A DNA stretch of 64,000 nt from JBFMDN01 sp040753915 (GTDB lineage: Bacteria; Desulfobacterota; Desulfomonilia; Desulfomonilales; Desulfomonilaceae), in the NCBI GenBank assembly GCA_040753915.1, contig JBFMDN010000022.1, positions 16,870 to 80,869 on the forward strand, read 5' to 3'. The position numbers and the translations under genes are program-made. Positions 45,131 through 54,756 of this stretch are shown piece by piece (position 1 is the stretch's first letter; each line of letters opens with the position of its first letter). Below the pieces are notes generated by a model. It did no database searches and was not told the origin of the DNA. It was given only the letters and a program-made list of their open reading frames with translations.

Positions 45131-46033
45131 CTAACGAGCCACACAGCTCATTTTCCTCTCCTGAACATGCCCGGTATCACAGAGTCCTAGAAGCCTCGCC
45201 GCATTTTCTCCCAGGACAGCGGCTTGTTCTTGCCCATTGAAACCAGCCTTGGAGAGGAGCGAAAGAACCTTCTCCTTTTCAGCACCATGGAGGAACCACG
45301 GCCAATCTGTGCCGAAAAGTATGTGAGATGCGCCGTGCACGCGAAAGAGCACGACTAGTTGATCCTCCGTGAACGTATGCGTGGCGTTAGACGTGTCGAG
45401 ATAGAGATTTTCAGCAGGAACGAGATCTCGGCGCACTTCGTCAAAGTCGCCCAGCAAGCCTCCCATATGAGCACAGACTACGTTGATCCCCGGATGCCGT
45501 CGTGTGATCTCGGTCAATTTGGCTGGAGTCGTAATGTGCTCCCTTGCCGCCCCAAAATACACATCCGCGGCCATGAACGTGTCGAACACGACTATCGGCC
45601 GTGCGTCGAGGCAACTGCCCAGGTCTTCCACGGCAGCGAGCATGGATTCCCCTTCGGGGGATAAGAGATCGAAACGTTGAGAAAAACTGGATAATTTGAA
45701 CCCATTTATTCCCAAGTCATAGATGCGCGATATCTCGTCCCGCAGGCCCTCCATAGCAGGATGCAGCGTACCAAGAGTCCGTATCCGCGTCAGATCGCGG
45801 GTCCACCCGATAAATCGGTCGTTTTCAGCTCGCACCCTGTCCGGGGAGGCGGTTGGCAGGAGCACACACAGGTCTACACCGTTGGATTCGGCGGACTCCT
45901 GGAGGGCTATCGGACTCAATCTCTCCCATGCATCTTCTGTGTTGAGCTTCAATGCATATACCATGTCCGGTCGACTCCGGACGTTCTTGACGATCCGGTC
46001 TGTGAAAATGTGACTGTGACTGTCAATAAACAT
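45131..46033 (-). CDS. amidohydrolase (amidohydrolase_2 family)
   Basis: About 300 residues with FIDSHSHIFTD at the N-terminus (HxH), VVCAHMGGLLGDF, and ILFGTDWPWFL with the Asp near the C-terminus: the amidohydrolase_2 TIM barrel of decarboxylases and hydrolases such as AMS decarboxylase relatives. The start at 46033 is set by the domain; ribosome site weak. Same strand as the flavoprotein, 39 bases upstream. Substrate not determined. Confidence 0.8.
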   Translation of the reverse strand: MFIDSHSHIFTDRIVKNVRSRPDMVYALKLNTEDAWERLSPIALQESAESNGVDLCVLLPTASPDRVRAENDRFIGWTRDLTRIRTLGTLHPAMEGLRDEISRIYDLGINGFKLSSFSQRFDLLSPEGESMLAAVEDLGSCLDARPIVVFDTFMAADVYFGAAREHITTPAKLTEITRRHPGINVVCAHMGGLLGDFDEVRRDLVPAENLYLDTSNATHTFTEDQLVVLFRVHGASHILFGTDWPWFLHGAEKEKVLSLLSKAGFNGQEQAAVLGENAARLLGLCDTGHVQERKMSCVAR

Positions 46034-46121
46034 GTGCGAATACCCGTCGTACCACTTGCTCAGGGCGGATGAAGGCCACGCATTTGACTTCGTGGGAGCA
46101 TAGCCCCCTTCCATGGAGTGT

Positions 46122-46577
46122 TCACTTGCGAGCGAGTCGTATGGTTAGTCGGTTGACCCCGCCAGTCCGCGAGTAGTCCATGGATGAGCTCAATTTACGC
46201 ACCAAATGAATTCCTAGGCCCCCGGGCTCGCAATCCGTGATCGGTCCGTTGAGGGCAGGAGTGGGCACGGAGAGTGGATCAAACTCGCGACCGTCATCCT
46301 CAAAAACGATCTGGACATGTCGCGGGTCTAGAGTCAGCTCGACGCTGATTTCATGAGAGCCCTCGTCATCATAAGCATACTTGATCACGTTCGTCAGAAC
46401 TTCTTCCAGGACCAGATTGGAGATATAAATGGTCCTCTCATCGAGCCCTCGCTCGTGAAAGAAGGCCTCAGCCTCACTCATCAGGTTGATCAGCCCTTCC
46501 CGGGAATTGACCGTGCGCAGTAATAGATAGTCCGTCACCTCGTCGTGCTCCGGTTGACCGCACGTATGCTCGGGCAT
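46122..46577 (-). CDS. anti-sigma factor serine kinase, RsbW-like
   Basis: About 151 residues of GHKL ATPase (HATPase_c_2): N-box in NLVLEEVLTNVIKYAYDD, G1 box in EDDGREFDPL and GGLGIHLVRKL G2 box. RsbW-type kinases bind a sigma factor and phosphorylate a STAS anti-anti-sigma factor, whose gene lies 98 bases upstream. TTG starts at 46661 would lengthen the N-terminus; the domain starts after 46577. No sigma factor gene is adjacent, so it may act on a signalling protein instead. Confidence 0.75.
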   Translation of the reverse strand: MPEHTCGQPEHDEVTDYLLLRTVNSREGLINLMSEAEAFFHERGLDERTIYISNLVLEEVLTNVIKYAYDDEGSHEISVELTLDPRHVQIVFEDDGREFDPLSVPTPALNGPITDCEPGGLGIHLVRKLSSSMDYSRTGGVNRLTIRLARK

Positions 46578-46675
46578 CGGCTTGCCCGCGTTCCGCACAA
46601 TGTGCGAGGAAGTCACAGCGTTCAAACGACCTCTGACACGAGGCACGTCGCTCGCCAACAATAGCGCTGGCGGAA

Positions 46676-47017
46676 TTAGCTTCTCAACAGGGTGACAGCT
46701 TCCTCGAAGCCCCGAGCTATGGGAATAAAATTGACCGTTCCCGAGGTCAGGAGGGTTTCCTCCACCATTGGCTTGGGGTTTACGACAATCATTTTCTTTC
46801 CCTCCGCAGCCAGAGCCTTGGCAGTGGCAAAAAGCAGGCGGATTCCCAGCGAAGCGAGGTATGTCACTTGTTCCAGGTCCACGATGGCGGAGCGGCCTGC
46901 TTCCGACGTGAGACTCTGAAATTGCGTCTCAATTTGATCCGCCCCCTCCACGTCCAGCTTTCCGGACAGTGCTATGTGAGAAAACTCCCTGTTGCTGTCG
47001 ATAACGTGCAGTTCCAT
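46676..47017 (-). CDS. STAS-domain anti-anti-sigma factor
   Basis: About 113 residues: FSHIALSGKLDVEGADQIET, then SAIVDLEQVTYLASLGIRLL, which holds the Ser normally phosphorylated (DSxG replaced by ASLG, Ser kept). GGAGGC lies five bases before the ATG at 47017. Forms a partner-switch pair with the kinase downstream. Confidence 0.85.
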   Translation of the reverse strand: MELHVIDSNREFSHIALSGKLDVEGADQIETQFQSLTSEAGRSAIVDLEQVTYLASLGIRLLFATAKALAAEGKKMIVVNPKPMVEETLLTSGTVNFIPIARGFEEAVTLLRS

Positions 47018-47246
47018 GCGTGCCTCCATTCGTGTTCAGCTACGCTATACCCAAATCCCGTCACTGGGTCCTTGAATGGAGTACATACCATGTTGCGCAT
47101 TTCTTGGGAATGCGTTCTCCGGTCTACCCTGAAGGGCCGATTTGTCCAATGGCAGCAGCGGATCGCTTCCAGAGCCACGGGGAGCCGATTTTGGCAAAGC
47201 ACATCACTACGCCGCTCAATGTGTTCTCAAAGGTCCCACAAGAGAT

Positions 47247-48737
47247 TCACAGCGTCTGCAAGGAAGCCTTCATCGCACGGTCCCGTGCCCAGGCTTCGAT
47301 CTTCTGGATTCGCTCACGCATCGTACGAGACAAAGGAACGATGTTCCGCAATGCATTGGCCAGCACGTGCTCTGAAAGCTCTTGTTTGGCGGAAGCTGCC
47401 TCGAATATGGCCGATATGACCCCTTGCTCGATCTCCGCTCCATTGAGCCCATCTGTGGATTCCGCCAGATAGTCCATGTCGAAACGCGCAGGGTCCACTC
47501 CTCTCTTCCGCATATGAATAGTCAGGATTTGCTTCCGCTCGTCCCTCAGAGGCAACCCCATGAAGAATAACTCGTCAAATCTTCCTTTTCTGAGGATCTC
47601 CGGCGGAAGCACCTCCACTTCATTAGCAGTGGCGCCGACAAAGACCGGAGCCGTCTTCTCCTGGAGCCACGTGAGAAACAGAGCGAGAACCCTCGCTTCC
47701 GGTCCTCCTCCTGCTTTCTGCTTCTGGTTGGCGATGCCCGCCTCAATCTCATCGATCCACAGCACGCATGGAGCCACGGCTTCCGCAGTCTTGATGGCCT
47801 TGCGCATGGCCTCCTCTGGAGGGCCTGCAAGGCCGTCGTACACTCTTCCCATATCCAGTCTCAGGAGAGGCAGCTTCCAGTAGTTGGCTATAGCCTTGAT
47901 ACACAAGCTCTTCCCGCAACCGCTCACGCCCATGACCAGTATCCCACGAGGGGTCAGACCCTTGCGGGCAGCCTGAGGGGAGAAGGCCTGCCCTCTTTCA
48001 TTCAGCCATTTTTTCAAATTAAGGAGACCCCCGATTTCCCAGGAGCCGGCTTTGCGGCTAACAAACTCTATTACTCCGCTTTGCTGCACGAGAGTTTGCT
48101 TCTCCTCCAGCACCTGGTCCACCGTCTTGCCCGTGATAGCTCGAGCGCCTCGCAAAGCGATATGGAACGCGTTTGCCGCCTCGGTCGCCGTAAACCCCTG
48201 AGCGGCACGAACCATCTTGTTTCGTAGGTCAGCGCTTAAAGACTCTTTCAGCGACGCCGCGGCCTCTTGTTCTTCTATTGCTCGTTCCAGAATGGCTACC
48301 AGCTCCTGGTATCCGGGCAAAGGTATCTCGTCCACCTTGAACAGGGGAATAAGCTCTTCGGGCAATGCTCGTACCGGAGCCAGGAAGAAGACTTTGTTGG
48401 TTGTGGGTCCCAAGACTCGGGCGCACTCCTTGAGTTGCCTAATCAGTCGCGGATTGCCGTTCAGCAGCAGATGAATGTCTTTGAATATAAGGACGGCCTG
48501 TTCTTTGACGGAGAGAAAGCCTTCCAGCCCCGCAACGGGATCGCACGAGGCGTCGATCACCCCGTCTTTGGAGCAAAGCCCCTCCACGCAGGACCAGGAG
48601 TAGGTTCTGACGGGGTTGGACCACACCTTATTGATCGCGGCTTCGATTAGTCGCTCGACGCGCTCTTCTTCTTCCGAAATCAAGTAAATCAGGGAAGTCC
48701 GGCCGAGTAAGACATTTTCAATCTTCTCTACGCTCAT
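47247..48737 (-). CDS. Ycf46-like AAA ATPase
   Basis: 496 residues with an N-terminal ~210-residue region containing a degenerate ATPase-like segment, then a AAA+ module: GLTPRGILVMGVSGCGKSLC Walker A, APCVLWIDEIEAG Walker B, and RKGRFDELFFMGLP second region of homology. The combination ANYWKLPLLRLDMGRVYDGL is characteristic of the Ycf46 family, whose function is unknown (linked to CO2 handling in cyanobacteria). Here there is no carboxysome context. Confidence 0.8.
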   Translation of the reverse strand: MSVEKIENVLLGRTSLIYLISEEEERVERLIEAAINKVWSNPVRTYSWSCVEGLCSKDGVIDASCDPVAGLEGFLSVKEQAVLIFKDIHLLLNGNPRLIRQLKECARVLGPTTNKVFFLAPVRALPEELIPLFKVDEIPLPGYQELVAILERAIEEQEAAASLKESLSADLRNKMVRAAQGFTATEAANAFHIALRGARAITGKTVDQVLEEKQTLVQQSGVIEFVSRKAGSWEIGGLLNLKKWLNERGQAFSPQAARKGLTPRGILVMGVSGCGKSLCIKAIANYWKLPLLRLDMGRVYDGLAGPPEEAMRKAIKTAEAVAPCVLWIDEIEAGIANQKQKAGGGPEARVLALFLTWLQEKTAPVFVGATANEVEVLPPEILRKGRFDELFFMGLPLRDERKQILTIHMRKRGVDPARFDMDYLAESTDGLNGAEIEQGVISAIFEAASAKQELSEHVLANALRNIVPLSRTMRERIQKIEAWARDRAMKASLQTL

Positions 48738-48994
48738 AACGGCTCGCCTGAGAGATTGTGGCGTGACCCCGCATCTCGAGGGATTTTCTCCCGGGTCCTG
48801 CCGTAAGGGCCCACCTTCTCCGTTTCATTCCACCGTTGCCTCTTTCCGACCACCAACGCTGTGCGCCGGCTTCGAGATACTTTAATCGATTACGACGAAC
48901 GGTCCAAGCGATAATGTCCGTGCCTTGTGGGTCGCATGCCAGTCCGATGTTGGGAGATCAAGGATACCGGACAGGCCCCCACGGCTGGCTTTCC

Positions 48995-49462
48995 TCAGTC
49001 AGCCTCACTTTCGATCTTCAAAAGGCACGTCGAGCAGGTACCCCTCAACAGAACGTGCTTTGTTTCCACTTTACCCCAGTCCTCTACTTGAGGGGGCATG
49101 CTCAACGCATCAATCTCCGGCCAGAATATGTCCATAACCCTTTTGCATCCAGTGCAGACCACGTGGTGATGCTCACGGGTATTCGGATCGAATCTGGACC
49201 TGTCCTCCAGGGACCGCAACGTGGCTATAAGACCCAGCTCGTCGAAAGTCGTGAGCGTGCGATACACGGTGTCGAGGGAAATCATGGGCAGCTTTCGCCT
49301 TACTCTCCTGAAAACCTCTTCTGCGGATGGATGATCCGTCGCACCGAGAATTTCGAGAAACACTTCCAATCGTTGGGGCGTTACTTTGATCCCGTTTTCC
49401 CGGCAGACCTTACGAAATTGCTCCACTTGGAGCCCTCGATCGTCTCTTGATTCCGATTTCAT
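48995..49462 (-). CDS. Fur/PerR family regulator
   Basis: About 155 residues with a winged helix (GIKVTPQRLEVFLEILGATD), regulatory His cluster TREHHHVVCTGCKRVMDIFW, and a C-terminal CSTC zinc pair. The HHH plus two CxxC pairs match PerR/Fur structure. Start at 49462 with AAGGA upstream. Peroxide or iron sensing. Its position beside the cyclase gene and 70 bases downstream may mean co-transcription. Confidence 0.85.
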   Translation of the reverse strand: MKSESRDDRGLQVEQFRKVCRENGIKVTPQRLEVFLEILGATDHPSAEEVFRRVRRKLPMISLDTVYRTLTTFDELGLIATLRSLEDRSRFDPNTREHHHVVCTGCKRVMDIFWPEIDALSMPPQVEDWGKVETKHVLLRGTCSTCLLKIESEAD

Positions 49463-49533
49463 TGCGCGTCCGTCCTTGTCCGGTTGGGGAAAAGACCCTC
49501 GTTGTCTTGGTGTCAGACATTGAGAGGTGCTTT

Positions 49534-50799
49534 TCACGGACGGTGACCCGAGTTGTCCACCCGTTCGGATCGGTTGATAGGAACAACCTCCTCGCTGTCG
49601 CGAACGAGGCTGAACACGTGCTGCGGCTCGCTCACATTCTTAAACCTCATGAGCCCGCGGTCGTAGAGCTGGAACATGCCGCCCAGGAGTGACGCCGTGT
49701 CGGATCCGATCAAGACATCTCCCTGTTTGGCCGCTGATGCGATCCTGGCCGCCAGGTTGGTCACCGGACCGGTTGCCGTGAAGGTCATTCGCGTTCCGGT
49801 ACTGCCTTTGAACTGACTCATTCCTACCGCTGCAATCCCCGAATTTATGCCCATATTAATTTGAACCGGCACGAACCTGTTGCGCAGCTCTTCATTGATC
49901 TCCAGGCTTCTTTTCCGAATTTCGAGGGCCGCTCGAACTGCGTTGCGTGCGGTGTCTCTTCCAGGGCCCTGAAATATGACCATGAGACCATCGCCCGCTG
50001 TTTCGTTTATATCCCCTCCGTGGGAATGGATGATATCCAGAAAAGCGGAAAAGTACTTCTCGATAATGAAATTGACCTTTTCCCTCGTGTGGGTTTGGCT
50101 GATATGTGTATAACCGGCCACGTCGAGGAATAGAACCGAAACCTCGGTGTCTTTCTTATCCAGACTGGGCGCATCCGGATTTTTCTCTACGATTCTCTGT
50201 ACCGTGGCCGGCACAAAGGGGCGGAGGTGATGCAAGATCCGATCTACGGTAAGCTTATCCCGCGCCATCTTCCAATGGCCCCGGGCATTCCTAATGACAT
50301 TGCTGGCAAGATCCGCAAGGTCCGTCAAAGTCACGAGATCTTGTTTGTCCAAGGAAGCGCCAGGCCTCGCGATGGCATCCAGGACCGCCAGGGGCTTCCC
50401 ATCGCTATAGATGGGGACCACAATCTCGCAACAGCCTTCCGGCACTTCCTCTTCCGTCCAGGGCTTCGCCACGAGCGGACCCGGAAGAAAGCACAGTGCA
50501 GTGGAGCCTTTGTTCAATGCTTCTGCAACGGTGGACCTACCCCTCTTGCAAAGCTGACAGTTGATCCGCTGCCGTTCCATTGCGCAGTGGAGAGGTCGAG
50601 TATAGTCCTGAGCCTCTGCATCAATGACCAGCAGACAGGCCTCCTGCAATTTGGGCATGCTCGCTCTTGCCTCGTCACGAATAATCTCCAGCACGTCACC
50701 GATGTCTACAGAGGAAGTCAGTTTTTTTGCCAGTCGGAAGATATCTTCGAATCGCTTCCGGTAATCTGTCTTCTCCGCGGAGGAAGTGGGGTGCGTCAT
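49534..50799 (-). CDS. class III adenylate/guanylate cyclase with GAF-like domain
   Basis: About 421 residues. The N-terminal half has GAF character, and the C-terminal half is a class III cyclase: metal Asp in VSVLFLDVAGYTHIS, second metal Asp in INETAGDGLMVIFQ, TATGPVTNLAARIASAA transition-state Asn/Arg region. The lysine/aspartate choosing ATP or GTP is not resolved. The Cys-rich segment INCQLCKRGRSTV may bind metal. Start at 50799 is uncertain. Confidence 0.8.
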   Translation of the reverse strand: MTHPTSSAEKTDYRKRFEDIFRLAKKLTSSVDIGDVLEIIRDEARASMPKLQEACLLVIDAEAQDYTRPLHCAMERQRINCQLCKRGRSTVAEALNKGSTALCFLPGPLVAKPWTEEEVPEGCCEIVVPIYSDGKPLAVLDAIARPGASLDKQDLVTLTDLADLASNVIRNARGHWKMARDKLTVDRILHHLRPFVPATVQRIVEKNPDAPSLDKKDTEVSVLFLDVAGYTHISQTHTREKVNFIIEKYFSAFLDIIHSHGGDINETAGDGLMVIFQGPGRDTARNAVRAALEIRKRSLEINEELRNRFVPVQINMGINSGIAAVGMSQFKGSTGTRMTFTATGPVTNLAARIASAAKQGDVLIGSDTASLLGGMFQLYDRGLMRFKNVSEPQHVFSLVRDSEEVVPINRSERVDNSGHRP

Positions 50800-51293
50800 T
50801 CCTCGGGTATCCTCTCTTCGCCATACGCGTGCATTGTCGAGCCACACAGAATCTCGGAACTTTTCGGCGCGAAGGCCTCGCTCAGCCCTGACCTTCGTAT
50901 TGCCTGCTTACAGGGCACAAATCCTGAGCGAGCCCCTCTCTACTCAACAAATTCTCTAAACTCCGTGCGGTCTTGTCAATGGTCAGTTACCGCGTGGGCA
51001 AGATCTTGTCGACTCTGAGAACATGGACGGACACAACCTTCGGCCACGAGGTTTTTCTTGCCACAGAGTTAATTATAAGTTAATATAGCGATGTCAGGTA
51101 CGTATGCGATTAACCTTGCTTTCAAGCCAAGATTTGGCCGCATTTACCTGAAACAAGATCCTTTACTCCGGGAGATTGACCCCTGCTCTTATTCACGGCG
51201 CCAACTCCCTCTCGGTGACATCAGGCGAACCGGATTTGCCACTATGAAGGACAAAGAGTGCTCCGGTTGTCGGGATAGCTACGGGGTGAAATT
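50800..51293. other. intergenic region
   Basis: About 490 bases between the divergent cyclase and PilZ genes. AT-rich from 51065 (TTAATTATAAGTTAATATAG), so promoters probably lie there. No gene supported. Confidence 0.45.
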
Positions 51294-52133
51294 GTGGGAA
51301 AGCAAGCAGTCGACGTGAAGAAACTTTTGCAGGACATTCGCGCGGGCATGACAGACACCGGGCTGAGGGCGAAGTACGGGTTCTCGGTTGGAGAATTGAA
51401 CAACCTGATGGGCAAGCTGGCAAAGCTGGGATTCATACGACAAATCAGTGCCAAGGATCTGCTTCGTGAAATCAGGGCCGGGATAACGAACCGTGGGTTG
51501 ATGGAAAAGTACAACTTGACACCAGAAGCTCTTGGAAGACTCCTTGTCGACATGATGGAGGCCAATATTGCCTTTTTCCCTGACAGGCAGAATGCGGGGG
51601 GGAGCCAAAAGATCAATGTGCGCCAGCTCGTGGCTGACATTAGATCGGGAGCGACTGAAACGGACCTCATGAAAAAGTATTCTTTATCCCCCCGAGGTCT
51701 TCAGAGCGCCTTCTGGAAGCTGGTTCGAGCGGGTATTGTGAGCTGGGATGAGCTCTTATGCCCCCACAAGGACTTTGACGACACGGTAACACTGGAAAAG
51801 AATAGGCAATGGCCCAGATGCTACCCCATACTCGTCGTCGAAGTTTACGAGGAGCAAAACCCGGTCAACAGGGGCAAGGTGCTCGATCTGTCCGAGAAAG
51901 GGATCGGCACGCTCGGTGTAGAGACTACGGTCGGCCAGGAGAAGACTCTGATGCTGGTCCCTGACGACTTCACCGACATCAAGCCGTTTGCAGTAAGAGC
52001 AGAATGCAGGTGGGCAAGCAAGTTAACTCCGAAGAGGCTGATGCGGGCAGGTTTCGAGATCGTAGGCGTGGACAGTGCCGAGACCAACGACCTCCAAGAT
52101 CTTCTTCAAGTCATTACTGTCACCTTCCAGTAA
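51294..52133 (+). CDS. PilZ-domain protein with three N-terminal repeat motifs
   Basis: 279 residues. The first ~150 contain three copies of a ~40-residue motif (VKKLLQDIRAGMTDTGLRAK, AKDLLREIRAGITNRGLMEK, VRQLVADIRSGATETDLMKK), each followed by a second helix of type KLxxxGxI, the last after a linker. A PilZ-like domain follows (GKVLDLSEKGIGTLG), the cyclic-di-GMP fold, though the RxxxR motif is weak. GTG start at 51294 with GGGGTGA upstream. The repeat looks like a small helix-turn-helix, but I do not recognise a named family. Confidence 0.7.
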   Translation: MGKQAVDVKKLLQDIRAGMTDTGLRAKYGFSVGELNNLMGKLAKLGFIRQISAKDLLREIRAGITNRGLMEKYNLTPEALGRLLVDMMEANIAFFPDRQNAGGSQKINVRQLVADIRSGATETDLMKKYSLSPRGLQSAFWKLVRAGIVSWDELLCPHKDFDDTVTLEKNRQWPRCYPILVVEVYEEQNPVNRGKVLDLSEKGIGTLGVETTVGQEKTLMLVPDDFTDIKPFAVRAECRWASKLTPKRLMRAGFEIVGVDSAETNDLQDLLQVITVTFQ

Positions 52134-52173
52134 CAGGGCTGGCCAAGACGCGAAGAGACTGCCTCTTTGCCGC

Positions 52174-52743
52174 CTACTTGAGCGTCGTCCATTCTCCGGA
52201 CTTGCTGAGCAGCAACAGGCTGATCAACCTTCTCAAGGTTTGCTTTCCCGTCTCCGAGATATTTGTCATCTTATATCCGGCAACGTAGTATAGCAGGTTC
52301 TTTCCCTTCGTCTCACCCCACACGCACGTGGCTGAAAAGACGAAAGGGTCGAGGCCGAAAAACATGTCCACGGAAAGCTGCAGGGAGCGCTCATCTCCCA
52401 CAGCGGTTTGAAGTCCCGCTATTCTCAATCCTGATTCCGATATGTCTCTCACGATACCCCGTGCTGAAGAGACCACGTCAAAAATCCACAGGGGAACGTT
52501 GAGCTCGACCCGGGGCGACCGTCGTGCCTGAAACTCATCGACCAGCTTGCGGAACAGCGGCGACCTCTCATAGAGCTCATCATGATCGATCAGTTTTTCC
52601 TCGATGAGCTTCTGATATACTTTCTTGAGTCTCTTGGCCGTCAACCCGTATTTTTCCATGAGCTCGGAGTCGGCCATGCCGGACCTGATGTACCATATGA
52701 GCTCCCGGGCTCTTATTGGAATCTTTGCTTCCGTCGGGTCCAT
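52174..52743 (-). CDS. PilZ-domain protein with one copy of the same repeat motif
   Basis: 189 residues. One copy of the motif (ARELIWYIRSGMADSELMEK) lies at residues 12-50, then a PilZ domain with RRSPRVELNVPLWIFD (RxxxR-like) and DISESGLRIAGLQT, the cyclic-di-GMP binding signatures. Convergent with the preceding paralogue, with stops 41 bases apart. Probably a duplicate in inverted orientation; a c-di-GMP effector by inference. Confidence 0.75.
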   Translation of the reverse strand: MDPTEAKIPIRARELIWYIRSGMADSELMEKYGLTAKRLKKVYQKLIEEKLIDHDELYERSPLFRKLVDEFQARRSPRVELNVPLWIFDVVSSARGIVRDISESGLRIAGLQTAVGDERSLQLSVDMFFGLDPFVFSATCVWGETKGKNLLYYVAGYKMTNISETGKQTLRRLISLLLLSKSGEWTTLK

Positions 52744-52938
52744 TCTCTTGCCTCATCGGTCCGGTCCGGGACCCCGGCGCCCAAAGAATTGGATTCCGGG
52801 AGCTTGCAATCGGTAGCGGAATCGTCGTCTCCATACCCGCTACGGGGTCATCACCCAAGTACAAGTAACTCTTGGGCATTCCGGGGAGACTCCTAGCAGA
52901 GGAGCTACCGGCTGTCAAGAGGCAGGATGCTTCCTCAC

Positions 52939-53415
52939 CTATTCTCTCGTATAGTGGCCCGATCTTCCACCGCTCTTCTCCATGAGTCGGACGTTCGCGA
53001 TCACCATCCCACGGTCTACTGCCTTGCACATGTCGTAGATGGCGAGCCCTGCGCATGCCACCGCGGTCAGAGCTTCCATTTCAACTCCTGTCCGAGCAGT
53101 CACCTTGACTCGAGCTTCTATTTCCACGACCGAGCGCTCTCTATCCGCAAAGAATTCTATGGCAACAGAAGACAGAGGAAGTGGATGTGCCAGGGGAATG
53201 AGGTCCGGCGTCTTCTTTGCGCCCATGATGCCCGCGAGCCGTGCCACACCGAGGACATCGCCTTTCTTTGCCCTGCCTCCGAGGATAAGGTCCAGAGTTT
53301 CGGGCTTCATTTGTACCTCTCCCCGTGCGACGGCCTCCCGTGCCGTGACAGCCTTCTCGCCCACGTCCACCATGACCGCCTGACCCTTTTCATCGAAGTG
53401 TGTGAAGTCACCCAT
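52939..53415 (-). CDS. moaC: cyclic pyranopterin monophosphate synthase MoaC
   Basis: 158 residues, the full length of MoaC, with GDVLGVARLAGIMGAKKTPD, LIPLAHPLPL, GVEMEALTAVA and YDMCKAVDRGM, which carry the conserved Lys and His residues. It makes cyclic pyranopterin monophosphate for molybdenum or tungsten cofactor. GGAG lies seven bases before the ATG. It starts 3 bases after hisD, so they are co-transcribed. Confidence 0.95.
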   Translation of the reverse strand: MGDFTHFDEKGQAVMVDVGEKAVTAREAVARGEVQMKPETLDLILGGRAKKGDVLGVARLAGIMGAKKTPDLIPLAHPLPLSSVAIEFFADRERSVVEIEARVKVTARTGVEMEALTAVACAGLAIYDMCKAVDRGMVIANVRLMEKSGGRSGHYTRE

Positions 53416-53418
53416 GTC

Positions 53419-54756
53419 CTACTCCTGGAATGCCCTCAATTCTCCCGAATCCCTTACGTCGAGCCTGTGAGTGAGCGCCCGGGCGTGAGCAGCAAATCCC
53501 TCGTATTGTGCGAGGACCACTGTTTTTGGTGCCAGGTATTCGAAGCCTTCTTTGGTCACTCGAGAGAACGACATTTTCCGCACAAAGTCTCGCACCGACA
53601 GAGCGGAAGCGGTCCGAGCGAACCCTGACGTGGGCAAGATGGCATTGGGACCTATTGAATAATTAGCCAGAGTGCCGGGAGTGTACGGGCCGAGGAGAAC
53701 TTCCCCGGCAAACGCTATCCGATCAAGGATGGCGGAAGGGTCTTCTGTGAGCACCTGCAAGTGCTCTGGTGCAAAGGCGTTGATGAACCCTATCGCCTCC
53801 TCCATGTCTTGTGCAAGCACCACTCCTCCATTGGCACTGAAGACAGCCTCACAGAATGATCGCCGCTCTTCTGGAAGTTGGGCAACTAGGATGGGGATGA
53901 GCCGACACGCTTCTCGAGCCACTGTAGGATCGGCAGTTACCAGGTACGCAGCAGAATCAGGGCCGTGTTCCGCTTCTATGAGCAGGTCTATCACGGCAGT
54001 TTCCACGTCGATGGATCGGTCCGCAAGAACAAGAGCTTCACTGGGCCCGGCCGGCAAACCGGTATCCACAACTGTGGAAAGAATCTGTTTCGCTGCCAGA
54101 ACGTAACCCGAGCCAGGTCCAACGATCTTGTCCACCTTTGGCAGGGTCCGAGTTCCGTACGCCACGGCAGCGATCGCTTGAACACCGCCCACCGCATATA
54201 CTTCATCCAGCCCGATCAATCGCGCCGCTGCCACGGTCGCGGGGTCCGCCTTCCCTGCCCTATCCGGCGGCGTAATCGTCACGATGCGCCCTACCCCTGC
54301 AACCTTTGCCGGAACCCCTGCCATCATCATCATGGACGGGAAGGATCCTTTTCCCCGCGGAACGTACAGTGCAACGGACTCCAGAGGAATGGTTCTTTCT
54401 CCTGCGACGATCCCAGGGGAGATCTCCATTTCCCAGGTCGCGGGTTCGACCTGACACTCGTGGAAGGCTCGAATGTTGCGGATCGAAACCTCCATGGCAT
54501 CGCGGAGCTCAGGCGCGAGACCTTCCACAGCACTGTCCATCTCTGCAACGGGAACGCGGAACGCCGATGGGTCCATATCGGCACCATCAAATCGCAGTGC
54601 AAGCTCGCGGACAGCGTCATCGCCTCTGTCACGCACATCTGCTACCAGAGGCCGCACCTGTTCCACGAGACGATCCAGATCCACCCCGTTCCTGCGAAAT
54701 AATCGACTTTTCTCTTCAGGCCCCATGGTCGAGAGCTCAAAAAAGTTCACGTGCAT
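53419..54756 (-). CDS. hisD: histidinol dehydrogenase HisD
   Basis: 445 residues with the family blocks YVPRGKGSFPSMMMMAGVPA, IVTITPPDRAGKADP, KIVGPGSGYVLAAKQ, GPSEALVLAD and TEDPSAILDRIAFAGEV. The zinc-ligand His in EAEHGPDS and a later AFAPEHL are present. It catalyses the last step of histidine synthesis. GAGGTG precedes the ATG. The gene sits alone with moaC, away from other his genes. Confidence 0.95.
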   Translation of the reverse strand: MHVNFFELSTMGPEEKSRLFRRNGVDLDRLVEQVRPLVADVRDRGDDAVRELALRFDGADMDPSAFRVPVAEMDSAVEGLAPELRDAMEVSIRNIRAFHECQVEPATWEMEISPGIVAGERTIPLESVALYVPRGKGSFPSMMMMAGVPAKVAGVGRIVTITPPDRAGKADPATVAAARLIGLDEVYAVGGVQAIAAVAYGTRTLPKVDKIVGPGSGYVLAAKQILSTVVDTGLPAGPSEALVLADRSIDVETAVIDLLIEAEHGPDSAAYLVTADPTVAREACRLIPILVAQLPEERRSFCEAVFSANGGVVLAQDMEEAIGFINAFAPEHLQVLTEDPSAILDRIAFAGEVLLGPYTPGTLANYSIGPNAILPTSGFARTASALSVRDFVRKMSFSRVTKEGFEYLAPKTVVLAQYEGFAAHARALTHRLDVRDSGELRAFQE

